Below are positions 11,204 to 24,746 of a DNA stretch of 64,000 nt, in pieces. Each line of letters opens with the position of its first letter. Positions within the stretch are counted from its first letter, which is position 1. This stretch comes from Liolophura sinensis. Its lineage: Eukaryota > Mollusca > Polyplacophora > Chitonida > Chitonidae. The DNA lies in NCBI RefSeq assembly GCF_032854445.1, contig NW_027017956.1:496001-560000 (forward strand), given 5' to 3'. A program made the translations under genes and the position numbers. The notes under the pieces are model-generated. The model was not told the DNA's origin. It saw only the letters and a program-made list of their open reading frames with translations, and did no database searches.

Positions 11204-11215
11204 TCAGTTGCACAG

Positions 11216-14026
11216 CGACATACATACAAGATGAAGATTGTAATCGACATAATAGCATGTTCAGTTACAAAATGAACATTGTAATCATTGTAATAGCATG
11301 TTAAGTTACAAAGTGAACATTGTAATCCTTATAATTGCATGTTCAGTTACAAGATGAACATTGTAATCATTATAAAAACATCATCAGCTGCAAGGTGAAC
11401 ATTGTAATCAGTATACAAGCATGCTCAGTTGCAAAATGGACATTGTAATCATTACAATAGCATATTCAGTTACAAGATGAACATTGTAATCATTATAATC
11501 ATGTGCTCAGTTACAAGGTGAACATTGTAATCATTACAATAGCGTGCTCAGTTACAAGATGAACATTGTAATCATTATAAAAACATGCCCAGTTACAAGA
11601 TGAACATTGTAATAGTTAAAATAGCATGATCAGTTACGAAGTGAACATTGTAATCATTATAATAGCATGCTCAGTTGCAAGATAAACATTGTAATCATTA
11701 TAATATCATTTTCAGTTACAAGTTGAAGATTGTAATCGACATAATAGCACGTTCAGTTACAAGATGAACATTGTAATCATTGTAACAGCATGTTCACTTA
11801 CAAAGTAAACATTGTAATCATTATAATAGCGTCAACGGTTACAAAATCACCATTGTAATCAATATAATAGCATGCTCAGTTACAAAATGAATATTGCAAT
11901 TATTATATTAGCATATGTAGTTACAAGATGAACATTGTAATCACTATTATAACATATGTAGTTACAAGATGAACATTTTAATCATTATAAAAACATCATC
12001 AGTTACAAGGTGAACATTGTAATCAGTATAAAAGCATGCTCAGTTGCAAAATGGATATTGTAATCATTACATTAGCATATTCACTTACAAGATGAACATT
12101 GTAATCATTATAATAATGTGCTCAGTTACAAGGTGAACAATGTAATCATTGTAATAGCATGTTCAGTTACAAAGTGAACATTGTAATCCTTATAATTGCA
12201 TGTTCAGTTACAAAGTGAACATTGTAATCATTATAAAAACATCATCAGTTGCAAGGTGAACATTGTAATCAGTATACAAGCATGCTCAGTTGCAAAATGG
12301 ACATTGTAATCATTACAATAGCATATTCTGTTACAAGATGAACATTGTAATCATTATAATAATGCGCTCAGTTACAAGGTGAACCATGTAATCATTGTAA
12401 TAGCATGTTCAGTTACAAAGTGAACATTGTAATCCTTATAATTGCATGTTCAGTTACAAGATGAACATTGTAATCATTATAAAAACATAAACAGTTACAA
12501 GGTGAACATTGTAATCAGTATACAAGCATGCTCAGTTGCAAAATGGACATTGTAATCATTACATTAGCATATTCACTTACAAGATGAATATTGTAATTAT
12601 TATAATAACATCATCAGTTACAATGTAAACATTGTATTCATTATATTAGCTCGTTCACTTACAAGATAAACATTGTAATCATTATAAAAGCATGTTCAGC
12701 TACAAGGTGAACATCGTAATCATTTTAAAAACATGCTCAGTTGCAAGATGAAGATTGTAATCGACATAATAGCATGTTCAGTTATAAGATGAACATTGTA
12801 ATCATTATAAAAACATCATCAGTTGCAAGGTGAACATTGTAATCAGTATACAAGCATGCTCAGTTGCAAGATAAACATTGTAATCATTACATTAGCATAT
12901 TCACTTACAAGATGAATATTGTAATCATTATAATAACATTATCAGTTACAAAGTAAACATTGTATTCATTATATTAGCACGTTCAATTACAAGATGAACA
13001 TTGTAATCATTATAAAAGCATGTTCAGTTACAAGGTGAACATTGTAATCTTTATAAAATCATGCTCAGTTACAAGATGAACATTCTAATCATTATAATAG
13101 CATGTTCAGTTACAAGGTGGACATTGTAAGTATAAAAGCATGCTCAGTTGCAAAATGGACATTGTAATCATTACATAAGCATATTTAGTTACAAGATGAA
13201 TATTGTAATCATTATAATAACATCATCAGTTACAAAATGAACATTGTATTCAATATATTAGCACGTTCAATTACAAGATGAACATTGTAATCATTATAAT
13301 ATCATGCTCAGTTGCAAGATAAAGATTGTAATCGACATAATAGCATGTTCAGTTACAAAATGAACATTGTAATCATTGTAATAGCATGTTCAGTTACAAA
13401 GTGAACATTGTAATCCTTATAATTGCATGTTCAGTTACAAGATGAACGTTGTTATCATTATAAAAACATCATCAGTTCCTAGGTGAACATTGTAATCAGT
13501 ATACAAGCATGCTCAGTTGATAAATGGACATTGTAATCATTGCAATAGCATATTCAGTTACAAGATGAACATTGCAATCATTATAATAATGTGCTCAGTT
13601 ACAAGGAGAACATTGAAATCATTACAATAGCGTGCTCAGTTACAAGGTGAACATTGTAATCATTATAAAAACATGCCCAGTTACAAGATGAACATTGTAA
13701 TAGTTAAAATAGCATGCTCAAATACAAGATGAGCAATGTAATCATTATAATAGCATGCTCAATTACAAGATGAAAATTGTAATTCGTATAATAGCATGCT
13801 CAGTTACAACATGAACATTGTAATCATTATAATAGCATGTTCAGTTACAAGATGAACATTGTAATCAGTATAATAGCATGCTCAGTTACAAAATTAATAT
13901 TTTAATTATTACACTAGTATGCCCAGTTACAAGATGAACATTGTAATCAGTATAATAGCGTGCTCAGTTACAAGATGAGCAATGTAATCATTATAATAGC
14001 ATGTTCAGTTACCAGATGAACATTGT
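11216..14026 (+). repeat. 41-bp satellite array, A3 to B4 (2,811 bp)
   Basis: Exactly as long as the A1-to-B2 array and with the same order of monomer variants, including a twelve-monomer stretch (about 12071 to 12562) that is absent after cassette 7. The CAGCTGCAAGG variant near 11386 is typical of arrays that follow A cassettes. Confidence 0.95.
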
Positions 14027-14911
14027 AAGAATTATTTTTAGAATAAATCGCTTCCAAACTCTGGTATATTCACCTTAGTTTAACTAAACGCCATCATATC
14101 GTATTTATGTTAATTACATGTAATATTGTAATAGGCATGTTCTTAAGTCAAATGGCCCTTTGTTAGACTGTTTAGCCTTTCAAAACGGAAACTACAGGTA
14201 TGCATATTTAAGAGAACTTAAGTTTGTCCTTTTTTAAAACCATTTTCTTCATTCCTCAATGAAAAATACATGCATTGTTTCGCACCCCTATTTGCAGCGT
14301 ACTGGCAATGGGCCAAATGTGTAGAATACGATATCTGTGAAATTAATCTGACTGCAATAAGATCAGAAAATTCGACCCCAATTCTTTGATGGTTTTCTCT
14401 ACGGTTCTTCTATATCGGGACTAGTCTTGCTGACAATGGTAACTGATGCTCGTCGGCAGGTACACGTACGTTAATGAGATCAATAACTTTGTCTCTTTCT
14501 TTCAGGACAAATATGTAACTTTTTAAACTAACGGTTTTGACAGATAAATGTAACAGCTCTGTGATCTCATCATGTTAGAAATGAAATAACAAATGCGATA
14601 TAGACGTACTTGAGCTCCTAATATGTTTTTTCCAGAGTGCTTACGGTGGACTTCGTTTGGATTCTGTGAGGGTTTTGATAGGTCTGTTATATGTTAATTG
14701 TGGATTACTGAAAACTCGCTCCACTAATATTATATGTACAGACATGTTTGCTTAAAGCCTTCCTTTCACTAGGAAATAAAATAGCCTGAGTAGGAGCCTT
14801 GTCAGGTGGGGTTATGTATGGGAGGACTAAGGTTTGCCTGAAGTGAAAGACATAGGTACAGTAAATGGCGCAGAGACATACATGTCTTTACAGATAAATG
14901 TTATCTGATCG
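14027..14911 (+). repeat. 885-bp core, copy 4 (B subtype, mosaic)
   Basis: B markers in the right half (AACAAATGCG, TATGTACAGACATG), but CTACGGTTC, typical of A copies, near 14400. A private change gives TAACTTTTTAAAC near 14520. Both short-frame positions are stopped. The mix suggests exchange between subtypes. Confidence 0.85.
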
Positions 14912-14923
14912 TCAGTTGCACAG

Positions 14924-15271
14924 ACCGGCCCGGATAGCACAGTTGGTAGAGCGTCCGCTTCGGGACCGGTAGATCCAGGATCAATCCTTGGTCGAGTCAC
15001 ACCTAAGACTTGTAACTTCCTCGTTTGGCGTTCAGCATGAAGGGTATAGTGCAACGACTGGTTGACCCGTTTCAGCATAATGGCTCGGGCGGGGCGGCTT
15101 ACTTGCCTTCGGTAAGTCGTCTCAGTGATGCAGCACTAAATAAAAGAGCGGTGAAAATCCGTCCTGCAACAAGGAGGCACATTACACGTGCATGCACCCT
15201 AATGATTCCTTCGTCGTCATATGACTGAAAAATTGTTTAGATACGACGTTAAACCCCAAGCACTCACTCAC
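14924..15271 (+). mobile_element. tRNA-derived SINE, copy 4 (B subtype, 14-bp deletion)
   Basis: 348 bp, the shortest SINE here. It lacks 14 bases after CACCTAAGACT (near 15010), including the left arm of the body hairpin, so GTAACTTCCTC has no partner. Otherwise it has B markers. Target-site duplications lie at 14912-14923 and 15272-15283. The pol III boxes are intact. Confidence 0.88.
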
Positions 15272-15283
15272 TCAGTTGCACAG

Positions 15284-18200
15284 CGACATACATACAAGAT
15301 GAAGATTGTAATCGACATAATAGCATGTTCAGTTACAAAATGAGCATTGTAATCATTGTAATAGCATGTTAAGTTACAAGATGAACATTGTAATCCTTAT
15401 AATTGCATGTTCAGTTACAAGATGAACATTGTAATCATTATAAAAACATCATCAGTTGTAATCTTGTGCTCAGTTACAAGGTGAACATTGTAATCATTAC
15501 AATAGCGTGCTCAGTTACAAGATGAACATTGTAATCATTATAAAAACATGCCCAGTTACAAGATGAACAATGTAATAGTTAAAATAGCATGATCAGTTAC
15601 GAAGTGAACATTGTAATCATTATAATAGCATGCTCAGTTGCAAGATAAACATTGTAATCATTAAAATATCATTTTCAGTTACAAGATGAAGACTGTAATC
15701 GACATAATAGCATGTTCAGTTACAAAATGAACATTGTAATCATTGTAATAGCATGTTAAGTTACAAAGTGAACATTGTAATCCTTATAATTGCATGTTCA
15801 GTTACAAGATGAACATTGTAATCATTATAAAAACATCATCAGCTGCAAGGTGAACATTGTAATCAGTATACAAGCATGCTCAGTTGCAAAATGGACATTG
15901 TAATCATTACAATAGCATATTCAGTTACAAGATGAACATTGTAATTATTATAATCATGTGCTCAGTTACAAGGTGAACATTGTAATCATTACAATAGCGT
16001 GCTCAGTTACAAGATGAACATTGTAATCATTATAAAAACATGCCCAGTTACAAGATGAACATTGTAATACTTAAAATAGCATGATCAGTTACGAAGTGAA
16101 CATTGTAATCATTATAATAGCATGCTCAGTTGCAAGATAAACATTGTAATCATTATAATATCATTTTCAGTTACAAGATGAAGATTGTAATCGACATAAT
16201 AGCATGTTCAGTTACAAGATGAACATTTTAATCATTGTAATAGCTTGTTCAGTTACAAAGTAAACATTGTAATAATTATAATAGCGTCAACGGTTACAAA
16301 ATCACCATTGTAATCAATATAATAGCATGCTCAGTTACAAAATGAATATTGCAATTATTATTTTAGCATATGTAGTTACAAGATGAACATTGTAATCATT
16401 ATAAAAACATCATCAGTTACAAGGTGAACATTGTAATCAGTATAAAAGCATGCTCAGTTGCAAAATGGATATTGTAATCATTACATTAGCATATTCACTT
16501 ACAAGATGAACATTGTAATCATTATAATAATGTGCTCAGTTACAAGGTGAACAATGTAATCATTGTAATAGCATGTTCAGTTACAAAGTCAACATTGTAA
16601 TCCTTATAATTGCATGTTCAGTTACAAAGTGAACATTGTAATCATTATATAAACATCATCAGTTGCAAGGTGAACATTGTAATCAGTATACAAGCATGCT
16701 CAGTTGCAAAATGGACATTGTAATCATTACAATAGCATATTCAGTTACAAGATGAACATTGTAATCATTATAATAATGCGCTCAGTTACAAGGTGAACCA
16801 CGTAAACATTGTAATAGCATGTTCATTTACAAAGTAAACATTGTAATCCTTATAATTGCATGTTCAGTTATAAGATGAACATTGTAATCATTATAAAAAC
16901 ATAAACAGTTACAAGGTGAACATTGTAATCAGTATACAAGCATGCTCAGTTGCAAAATGGACATTGTAATCATTACATTAGCATATTCACTTACAAGATG
17001 AATATTGTAATCATTATAATAACATCATCAGTTACAACATAAGCATTGTATTCATTATATTAGCTCGTTCACTTACAAGATAGACATTGTAATCATTATA
17101 AAAGCATGTTCAGTTACAAGGTGAACATAGTAATCATTTTAAGAACATGCTCAGTTGCAAGATGAAGATTGTAATCGACATAATAGCATGTTCAGTTTTA
17201 AGATGAACATTGTAATCATTATAAAAACATCATCAGTTGCAAGGTGAACATTGTAATCAGTATACAAGCATGCTCAGTTGCAAGATAAACATTGTAATCA
17301 TTACATTAGCATATTCACTTACAAGATGAATATTGTAATCATTATAATAACATCATCAGTTACAAAGTAAACATTGTATTCATTATATTAGCACGTTCAA
17401 TTACAAGATGAACATTGTAATCATTATAAAAGCATGTTCAGTTACAAGGTGAACATTGTAATCTTTATAAAATCATGCTCAGTTACAAGATAAACATTCT
17501 AATCATTATAATAGCATGTTCAGTTACAAGGTGGACATTGTAAGTATAAAAGCATGCTCAGTTGCAAAATGGACATTGTAATCATTACATAAGCATATTT
17601 AGTTACAAGATGAATATTGTAATCATTATAATAACATCATCAGTTACAAAATGAACATTGTATTCAATATATTAGCACGTTCAATTACAAGATGAACATT
17701 GTAATCATTATAATATCATGCTCAGTTGCAAGATAAAGATTGTAATCGACATAATAGCATGTTCAGTTACAAGATGAACATTGTAATCATTGTAATAGCA
17801 TGTTCAGTTACAAAGTGAACATTGTAATCCTTATAATTGCATGTTCAGTTACAAGATGAACGTTGTTATCATTATAAAAACATCATCAGTTCCTAGGTGA
17901 ACATTGTAATCAGTATACAAGCATGCTCAGTTGCAAAATGGACATTGTAATCATTGCAATAGCATATTCAGTTACAAGATGAACATTGCAATCATTATAA
18001 TAATGTGCTCAGTTACAAGGAGAACGTTGAAATCATTACAATAGCGTGCTCAGTTACAAGGTGAACATTGTAATCATTATAAAAACATGCCCAGTTACAA
18101 GATGAACATTGTAATAGTTAAAATAGCATGCTCAAATACAAGATGAGCAATGTAATCATTATAATAGCATGCTCAGTTGCAAGATAAACATTGTAATCAT

Positions 18201-21200
18201 TATAATATCATTTTCAGTTACAAGATGAAGATTGTAATCGACATAATAGCATGTTCAGTTACAAGATGAACATTGTAATCATTGTAATAGCATGTTCAGT
18301 TACAAAGTAAACATTGTAATCTTTATAAAAACATGCTCAGTTACAAGGTGGACATTGTAAGTATAAAAGCATGCTCAGTTGCAAAATGGACACTGTAATC
18401 AATACATAAGCATATTTAGTTACAAGATGAATATTGTAATCATTATATAAACATCATCAGTTACAAAATGAACATTGTACTCATTATATTAGCACGTTCA
18501 ATTACAAGATGAACATTGTAATCATTATAATATCATGCTCAGTTGCAAGATAAAGATTGTAATCGACATAATAGCACGTTCAGTTACAAGATGAACATTG
18601 TAATCATTGTAATAGCATGTTCAGTTACAAAGTGAACATTGTAATCCTTATAATTGCATGTTCAGTTACAAGATGAACGTTGTAATCATTATAAAAACAT
18701 CATCAGTTCCTAGGTGAACATTGTAATCAGTATACAAGCATGCTCAGTTGCAAAATGGACATTGTAATCATTGCAATAGCATATTCAGTTACAAGATGAA
18801 CATTGCAATCATTATAATAATGTGCTCAGTTACAAGGAGAACATTGTAATCATTACAATAGCGTGCTCAGTTACAAGATGAACATTGTAATCATTATAAA
18901 AACATGCCCAGTTACAAGATGAACATTGTAATAGTTAAAATAGCATGATCAGTTACGAAGTGAACATTGTAATCATTATAATAGCATGCTCAGTTGCAAG
19001 ATAAACATTGTAATCATTATAATATCATTTTCAGTTACAAGATGAAGATTGTAATCGACATAATAGCATGTTCAGTTACAAGATGAACATTGTAATCATT
19101 GTAATAGCATGTTCAGTTACAAAGTAAACATTGTAATCATTATAATAGCGTCAACGGTTACAAAATCACCATTGTAATCAATATAATAGCATGCTCAGTT
19201 ACAAAATGAATATTGCAATCATTATATTAGCATATTTCATTACAAGATGAACATTGTAATCATTATAATAATGTGCTCAGTTACAAGGTGAACAATGTAA
19301 TCATTGTAATAGCATGTTCAGTTACAAAGTCAACATTGTAATCCTTATAATTGCATGTTCAGTTACAAAGTGAACATTGTAATCATTATATAAACATCAT
19401 CAGTTGCAAGGTGAACATTGTAATCAGTATACAAGCATGCTCAGTTGCAAAATGGACATTGTAATCATTACAATAGCATATTCAGTTACAAGATGAACAT
19501 TGTAATCATTATAATAATGCGCTCAGTTACAAGGTGAACCATGTAAACATTGTAATAGCATGTTCATTTACAAAGTAAACATTGTAATCCTTATAATTGC
19601 ATGTTCAGTTATAAGATGAACATTGTAATCATTATAAAAACATAAACAGTTACAAGGTGAACATTGTAATCAGTATACAAGCATGCTCAGTTGCAAAATG
19701 GACATTGTAATCATTACATTAGCATATTCACTTACAAGATGAATATTGTAATCATTATAATAACATCATCAGTTACAACATAAGCATTGTATTCATTATA
19801 TTAGCTCGTTCACTTACAAGATAGACATTGTAATCATTATAAAAGCATGTTCAGTTACAAGGTGAACATAGTAATCATTTTAAAAACATGCTCAGTTGCA
19901 AGATGAAGATTGTAATCGACATAATAGCATGTTCAGTTTTAAGATGAACATTGTAATCATTATAAAAACATCATCAGTTGCAAGGTGAACATTGTAATCA
20001 GTATACAAGCATGCTCAGTTGCAAGATAAACATTGTAATCATTACATTAGCATATTCACTTACAAGATGAATATTGTAATCATTATAATAACATCATCAG
20101 TTACAAAGTAAACATTGTATTCATTATATTAGCACGTTCAATTACAAGATGAACATTGTAATCATTATAAAAGCATGTTCAGTTACAAGGTGAACATTGT
20201 AATCTTTATAAAATCATGCTCAGTTACAAGATAAACATTCTAATCATTATAATAGCATGTTCAGTTACAAGGTGGACATTGTAAGTATAAAAGCATGCTC
20301 AGTTGCAAAATGGACATTGTAATCATTACATAAGCATATTTAGTTACAAGATGAATATTGTAATCATTATAATAACATCATCAGTTACAAAATGAACATT
20401 GTATTCAATATATTAGCACGTTCAATTACAAGATGAACATTGTAATCATTATAATATCATGCTCAGTTGCAAGATAAAGATTGTAATCGACATAATAGCA
20501 TGTTCAGTTACAAGATGAACATTGTAATCATTGTAATAGCATGTTCAGTTACAAAGTGAACATTGTAATCCTTATAATTGCATGTTCAGTTACAAGATGA
20601 ACGTTGTTATCATTATAAAAACATCATCAGTTCCTAGGTGAACATTGTAATCAGTATACAAGCATGCTCAGTTGCAAAATGGACATTGTAATCATTGCAA
20701 TAGCATATTCAGTTACAAGATGAACATTGCAATCATTATAATAATGTGCTCAGTTACAAGGAGAACGTTGAAATCATTACAATAGCGTGCTCAGTTACAA
20801 GGTGAACATTGTAATCATTATAAAAACATGCCCAGTTACAAGATGAACATTGTAATAGTTAAAATAGCATGCTCAAATACAAGATGAGCAATGTAATCAT
20901 TATAATAGCATGCTCAGTTGCAAGATAAACATTGTAATCATTATAATATCATTTTCAGTTACAAGATGAAGATTGTAATCGACATAATAGCATGTTCAGT
21001 TACAAGATGAACATTGTAATCATTGTAATAGCATGTTCAGTTACAAAGTAAACATTGTAATCTTTATAAAAACATGCTCAGTTACAAGGTGGACATTGTA
21101 AGTATAAAAGCATGCTCAGTTGCAAAATGGACACTGTAATCAATACATAAGCATATTTAGTTACAAGATGAATATTGTAATCATTATATAAACATCATCA

Positions 21201-23467
21201 GTTACAAAATGAACATTGTACTCATTATATTAGCACGTTCAATTACAAGATGAACATTGTAATCATTATAATATCATGCTCAGTTGCAAGATAAAGATTG
21301 TAATCGACATAATAGCACGTTCAGTTACAAGATGAACATTGTAATCATTGTAATAGCATGTTCAGTTACAAAGTGAACATTGTAATCCTTATAATTGCAT
21401 GTTCAGTTACAAGATGAACGTTGTAATCATTATAAAAACATCATCAGTTCCTAGGTGAACATTGTAATCAGTATACAAGCATGCTCAGTTGCAAAATGGA
21501 CATTGTAATCATTGCAATAGCATATTCAGTTACAAGATGAACATTGCAATCATTATAATAATGTGCTCAGTTACAAGGAGAACATTGTAATCATTACAAT
21601 AGCGTGCTCAGTTACAAGATGAACATTGTAATCATTATAAAAACATGCCCAGTTACAAGATGAACATTGTAATAGTTAAAATAGCATGATCAGTTACGAA
21701 GTGAACATTGTAATCATTATAATAGCATGCTCAGTTGCAAGATAAACATTGTAATCATTATAATATCATTTTCAGTTACAAGATGAAGATTGTAATCGAC
21801 ATAATAGCATGTTCAGTTACAAGATGAACATTGTAATCATTGTAATAGCATGTTCAGTTACAAAGTAAACATTGTAATCATTATAATAGCGTCAACGGTT
21901 ACAAAATCACCATTGTAATCAATATAATAGCATGCTCAGTTACAAAATGAATATTGCAATCATTATATTAGCATATTTCATTACAAGATGAACATTGTAA
22001 TCATTATTATAGCATATGTAGTTACAAGATGAACATTGTAATCATTATAAAAACATCATCAGTTACAAGGTGAACATTGTAATCAGTATAAAAGCATGCT
22101 CAGTTGCAAAATGGATATTGTAATCATTACATTAGCATATTCACTTACAAGATGAACATTGTAATTATTATAATAATGTGCTCAGTTACAAGGTGAACAA
22201 TGTAATCATTGTAAAAGCATGTTCAGTTACAAAGTGAACATTGTATTCCTTATAATTGCATGTTCACTTTCAAAGTGAACATTGTAATCATTATAAAAAC
22301 ATCATCAGTTGCAAAGTCAAAATTGTAATCAGTATACAAGCATGCTCAGTTGCAAAATGGACATTGTAATCATTACAATAGCATATTCACTTACAAGATG
22401 AACATTGTAATCATTATAATAATGTGCTCAGTTACAAAGTGAACAATGTAATCATTGTAATAGCATCTTCAGTTACAAAGTGAACATTGTAATCCTTATA
22501 ATTGCATGTTCAGTTACAAGATGAACATTGTAATCATTATAAAAAGTAAACAGTTTCAAGGTGAACATTGTAATCAGTATACAAGCATGCTCAGTTGCAA
22601 AATGGACATTGTAATCATTACATTAGCATATTCACTTACAAGATGAATATTGTAATCATTATAACATCATCAGTTACAACATAAGCATTGTATTCATTAT
22701 ATTAGCTCGTTCACTTACAAGATAAACATTGTAATCATTATAAAAGCATGTTCAGTTACAAGGTAAACATAGTAATCATTTTAAAAACATGCTCAGTTGC
22801 AAGATGAAGATTGTAATCGACATAATAGCATGTTCAGTTACAAGATGAACATTGTAATCATTATAAAAACATCATCAGTTGCAAGGTGAACATTGTAATC
22901 AGTATACAAGCATGCTCAGTTGCAAGATAAACATTGTAATCATTACATTAGCATATTCACTTACAAGATGAATATTGTAATCATTATAATAACATCATCA
23001 GTTACAAAGTAAACATTGTATTCATTATATTAGCACGTTCAATTACAAGATGAACATTGTAATCATTATAAAAGCATGTTCAGTTACAAGGTGAACATTG
23101 TAATCTTTATAATAGCATGTTCAGTTACAAGGTGGACATTGTAAGTATAAAAGCATGCTCAGTTGCAAAATAGACATTGTAATCATTACATAAGCATATT
23201 CAGTTACAAGATGAATATTGTAATCATTATAATAACATCATCAGTTACAAAATGAACATTGTATTCATTATATTAGCACGTTCAATTACAAGATGAACAT
23301 TGTAATCATTATAATATCATGCTCAGTTGCAAGATGAAGATTGTAATCGACATAATAGCATGTTCAGTTACAAGATGAACATTGTAAACATTGTATTAGC
23401 ATGTTCAGTTACAAAGTGAACATTGTAATCATTATAATAGCATGTTCAGTTACCAGATGAACATTGT
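15284..23467 (+). repeat. 41-bp satellite array, B4 to A5 (8,184 bp)
   Basis: The longest array. It has an irregular junction near 15455-15470 (CATCATCAGTTGTAATCTTGTG). At about 15700 it restarts with the monomer order normally seen right after an A cassette (AAAATGAACATTG, then GCATGTTAAG, then CAGCTGCAAGG at 15841), although no cassette is present. From about 16521 it contains a 2.7-kb tandem duplication. No gene is seen on either strand. Confidence 0.93.
16521..22002 (+). repeat. 2,741-bp tandem duplication within the array
   Basis: Two copies, about 16521-19261 and 19262-22002. Landmarks repeat at a constant offset of 2,741: TGTGCTCAG at 16531 and 19272; TCCTAGG at 17891 and 20632, and again at 18708 and 21449. 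I saw only two differences: 16801 (C) against 19542 (T), and 17143 (G) against 19884 (A). The exact breakpoints are ambiguous because they lie in near-identical monomers (AAGATGAACATTGTAATC). Confidence 0.9.
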
Positions 23468-24352
23468 AAGAATTATTTTTAGAATAAATCGCTTCCAAAC
23501 TCTGGTATATTCACCTTAGTTTAACTAAACGCCATCATATCGTATTTATGTTAATTACATGTAATATTTTAATAGGCATGTTCTTAAATCAAATGGCCCT
23601 TTGTTAGACTGTTTAGCCTTTCAAAACGGAAACTACAGGTATGCATATTTAAGAGAACTTATGTTTGTCCTTTTTTAAAACCATTTTCTTCATTCCTCAA
23701 TGAAAAATACATGCATTGTTTCGCACCCCTATTTGCAGCGTTCTGGCAATGGGCCAAATGTGTAGAATACGATATCTGTGAAATTAATCTGACTGCAATA
23801 AAATCAGAAAATTCGACCCCAATTCTTTTATGGTTTTCTCTACGGTTCTTCTATATCGGGACTAGTCTTGCTGACAATGGTAACTCATGCTCGTCGGCAG
23901 GTACACGTACGTTAATGAGATCAATAACTTTTTCTCTTTCTTTCAGGACAAATATGTAACTTATTAAACTAACGGTTTTGACAGATAAATGTAACAGCTC
24001 TGTGATCTCATCATGTTAGAAATGAAATAAAAAATGCGATATAGACGTACTTGAGCTCCTAATATGTTTTTTCCAGAGTGCTTACGGTGGACTTCGTTTG
24101 GATTCTGTGAGGGTTTTGATAGGTCTGTTATATGTTAATTGTGGATTACTGAAAACTCGCTCCACTAACATTATATATACAAACATGTATGCTTAAAGCC
24201 TTCCTTTCACTAGGAAATAAAATAGCCTGAGTAGGAGCCTTGTCAGGTGGGGTTATGTATGGGAGGACTAAGGTTTGCCTGAAGTGAAAGACATAGGTAC
24301 AGTAAATGGCGCAGAGACATACATGTCTTTACAGATAAATGTTATCTGATCG
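23468..24352 (+). repeat. 885-bp core, copy 5 (A subtype)
   Basis: Sister of copy 1 by private variants. It has TTTTATGG and AACTCATGC, so the 82-codon frame is open at 23711-23959, as in copy 3. A private change gives AACTTTTTCTC near 23927. The frame shows no recognisable domain. Confidence 0.9.
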
Positions 24353-24364
24353 TCAGTTGCACAG

Positions 24365-24734
24365 ACCGGCCCGGATAGCACAGTTGGTAGAGCGTCCGCT
24401 TCGGGACCGGTAGATCCAGGATCAATCCTTGGTCGAGTCACACCTAAGACTTTAAAAGAGGAAGTTGTGACTTCCTCGTTTGGCGTTCAGCATGAAGGGG
24501 GATAGTGCAACGACTGGTTGACCCGTTTCAGTATAATGGCTCGGGCGGGGCGGCTTACTTGCCTTCGGTAGGTCGTCTCAGTGATGCAGCACTAAATAAA
24601 AGAGCGGTGAAAATCCGTCCTGCAACAAGGAGGCACATTAAACGTGCATGCACCCTAATGATTCCTTCGTCGTCATATGACTGAAAAATTGTTGAGTACG
24701 ACGTTAAACCCCAAGCACTCACTCACTCACTCAC
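24365..24734 (+). mobile_element. tRNA-derived SINE, copy 5 (A subtype)
   Basis: 370 bp; one ACTC tail unit longer than copies 1 and 3. A private GGTAGGTCG lies in the GC-rich middle. Target-site duplications are at 24353-24364 and 24735-24746. The following bases, CGACAAACATGCAAG, are shared only with copy 7. Confidence 0.88.
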
Positions 24735-24746
24735 TCAGTTGCACAG

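Larger units (their letters stand above)
9941..23467 (+). repeat. Higher-order repeat unit 2 (A3 - array - B4 - array)
   Basis: 13,527 bp, the longest unit. Its excess over the others is explained mainly by the 2,741-bp tandem duplication in the B4-to-A5 array. Confidence 0.8.

Noticed and set aside
14827-15078. 83-codon open frame on the minus strand
   Set aside because: It runs antisense through the SINE head and exists only because copy 4 has a 14-bp deletion. It has no counterpart in the other copies.
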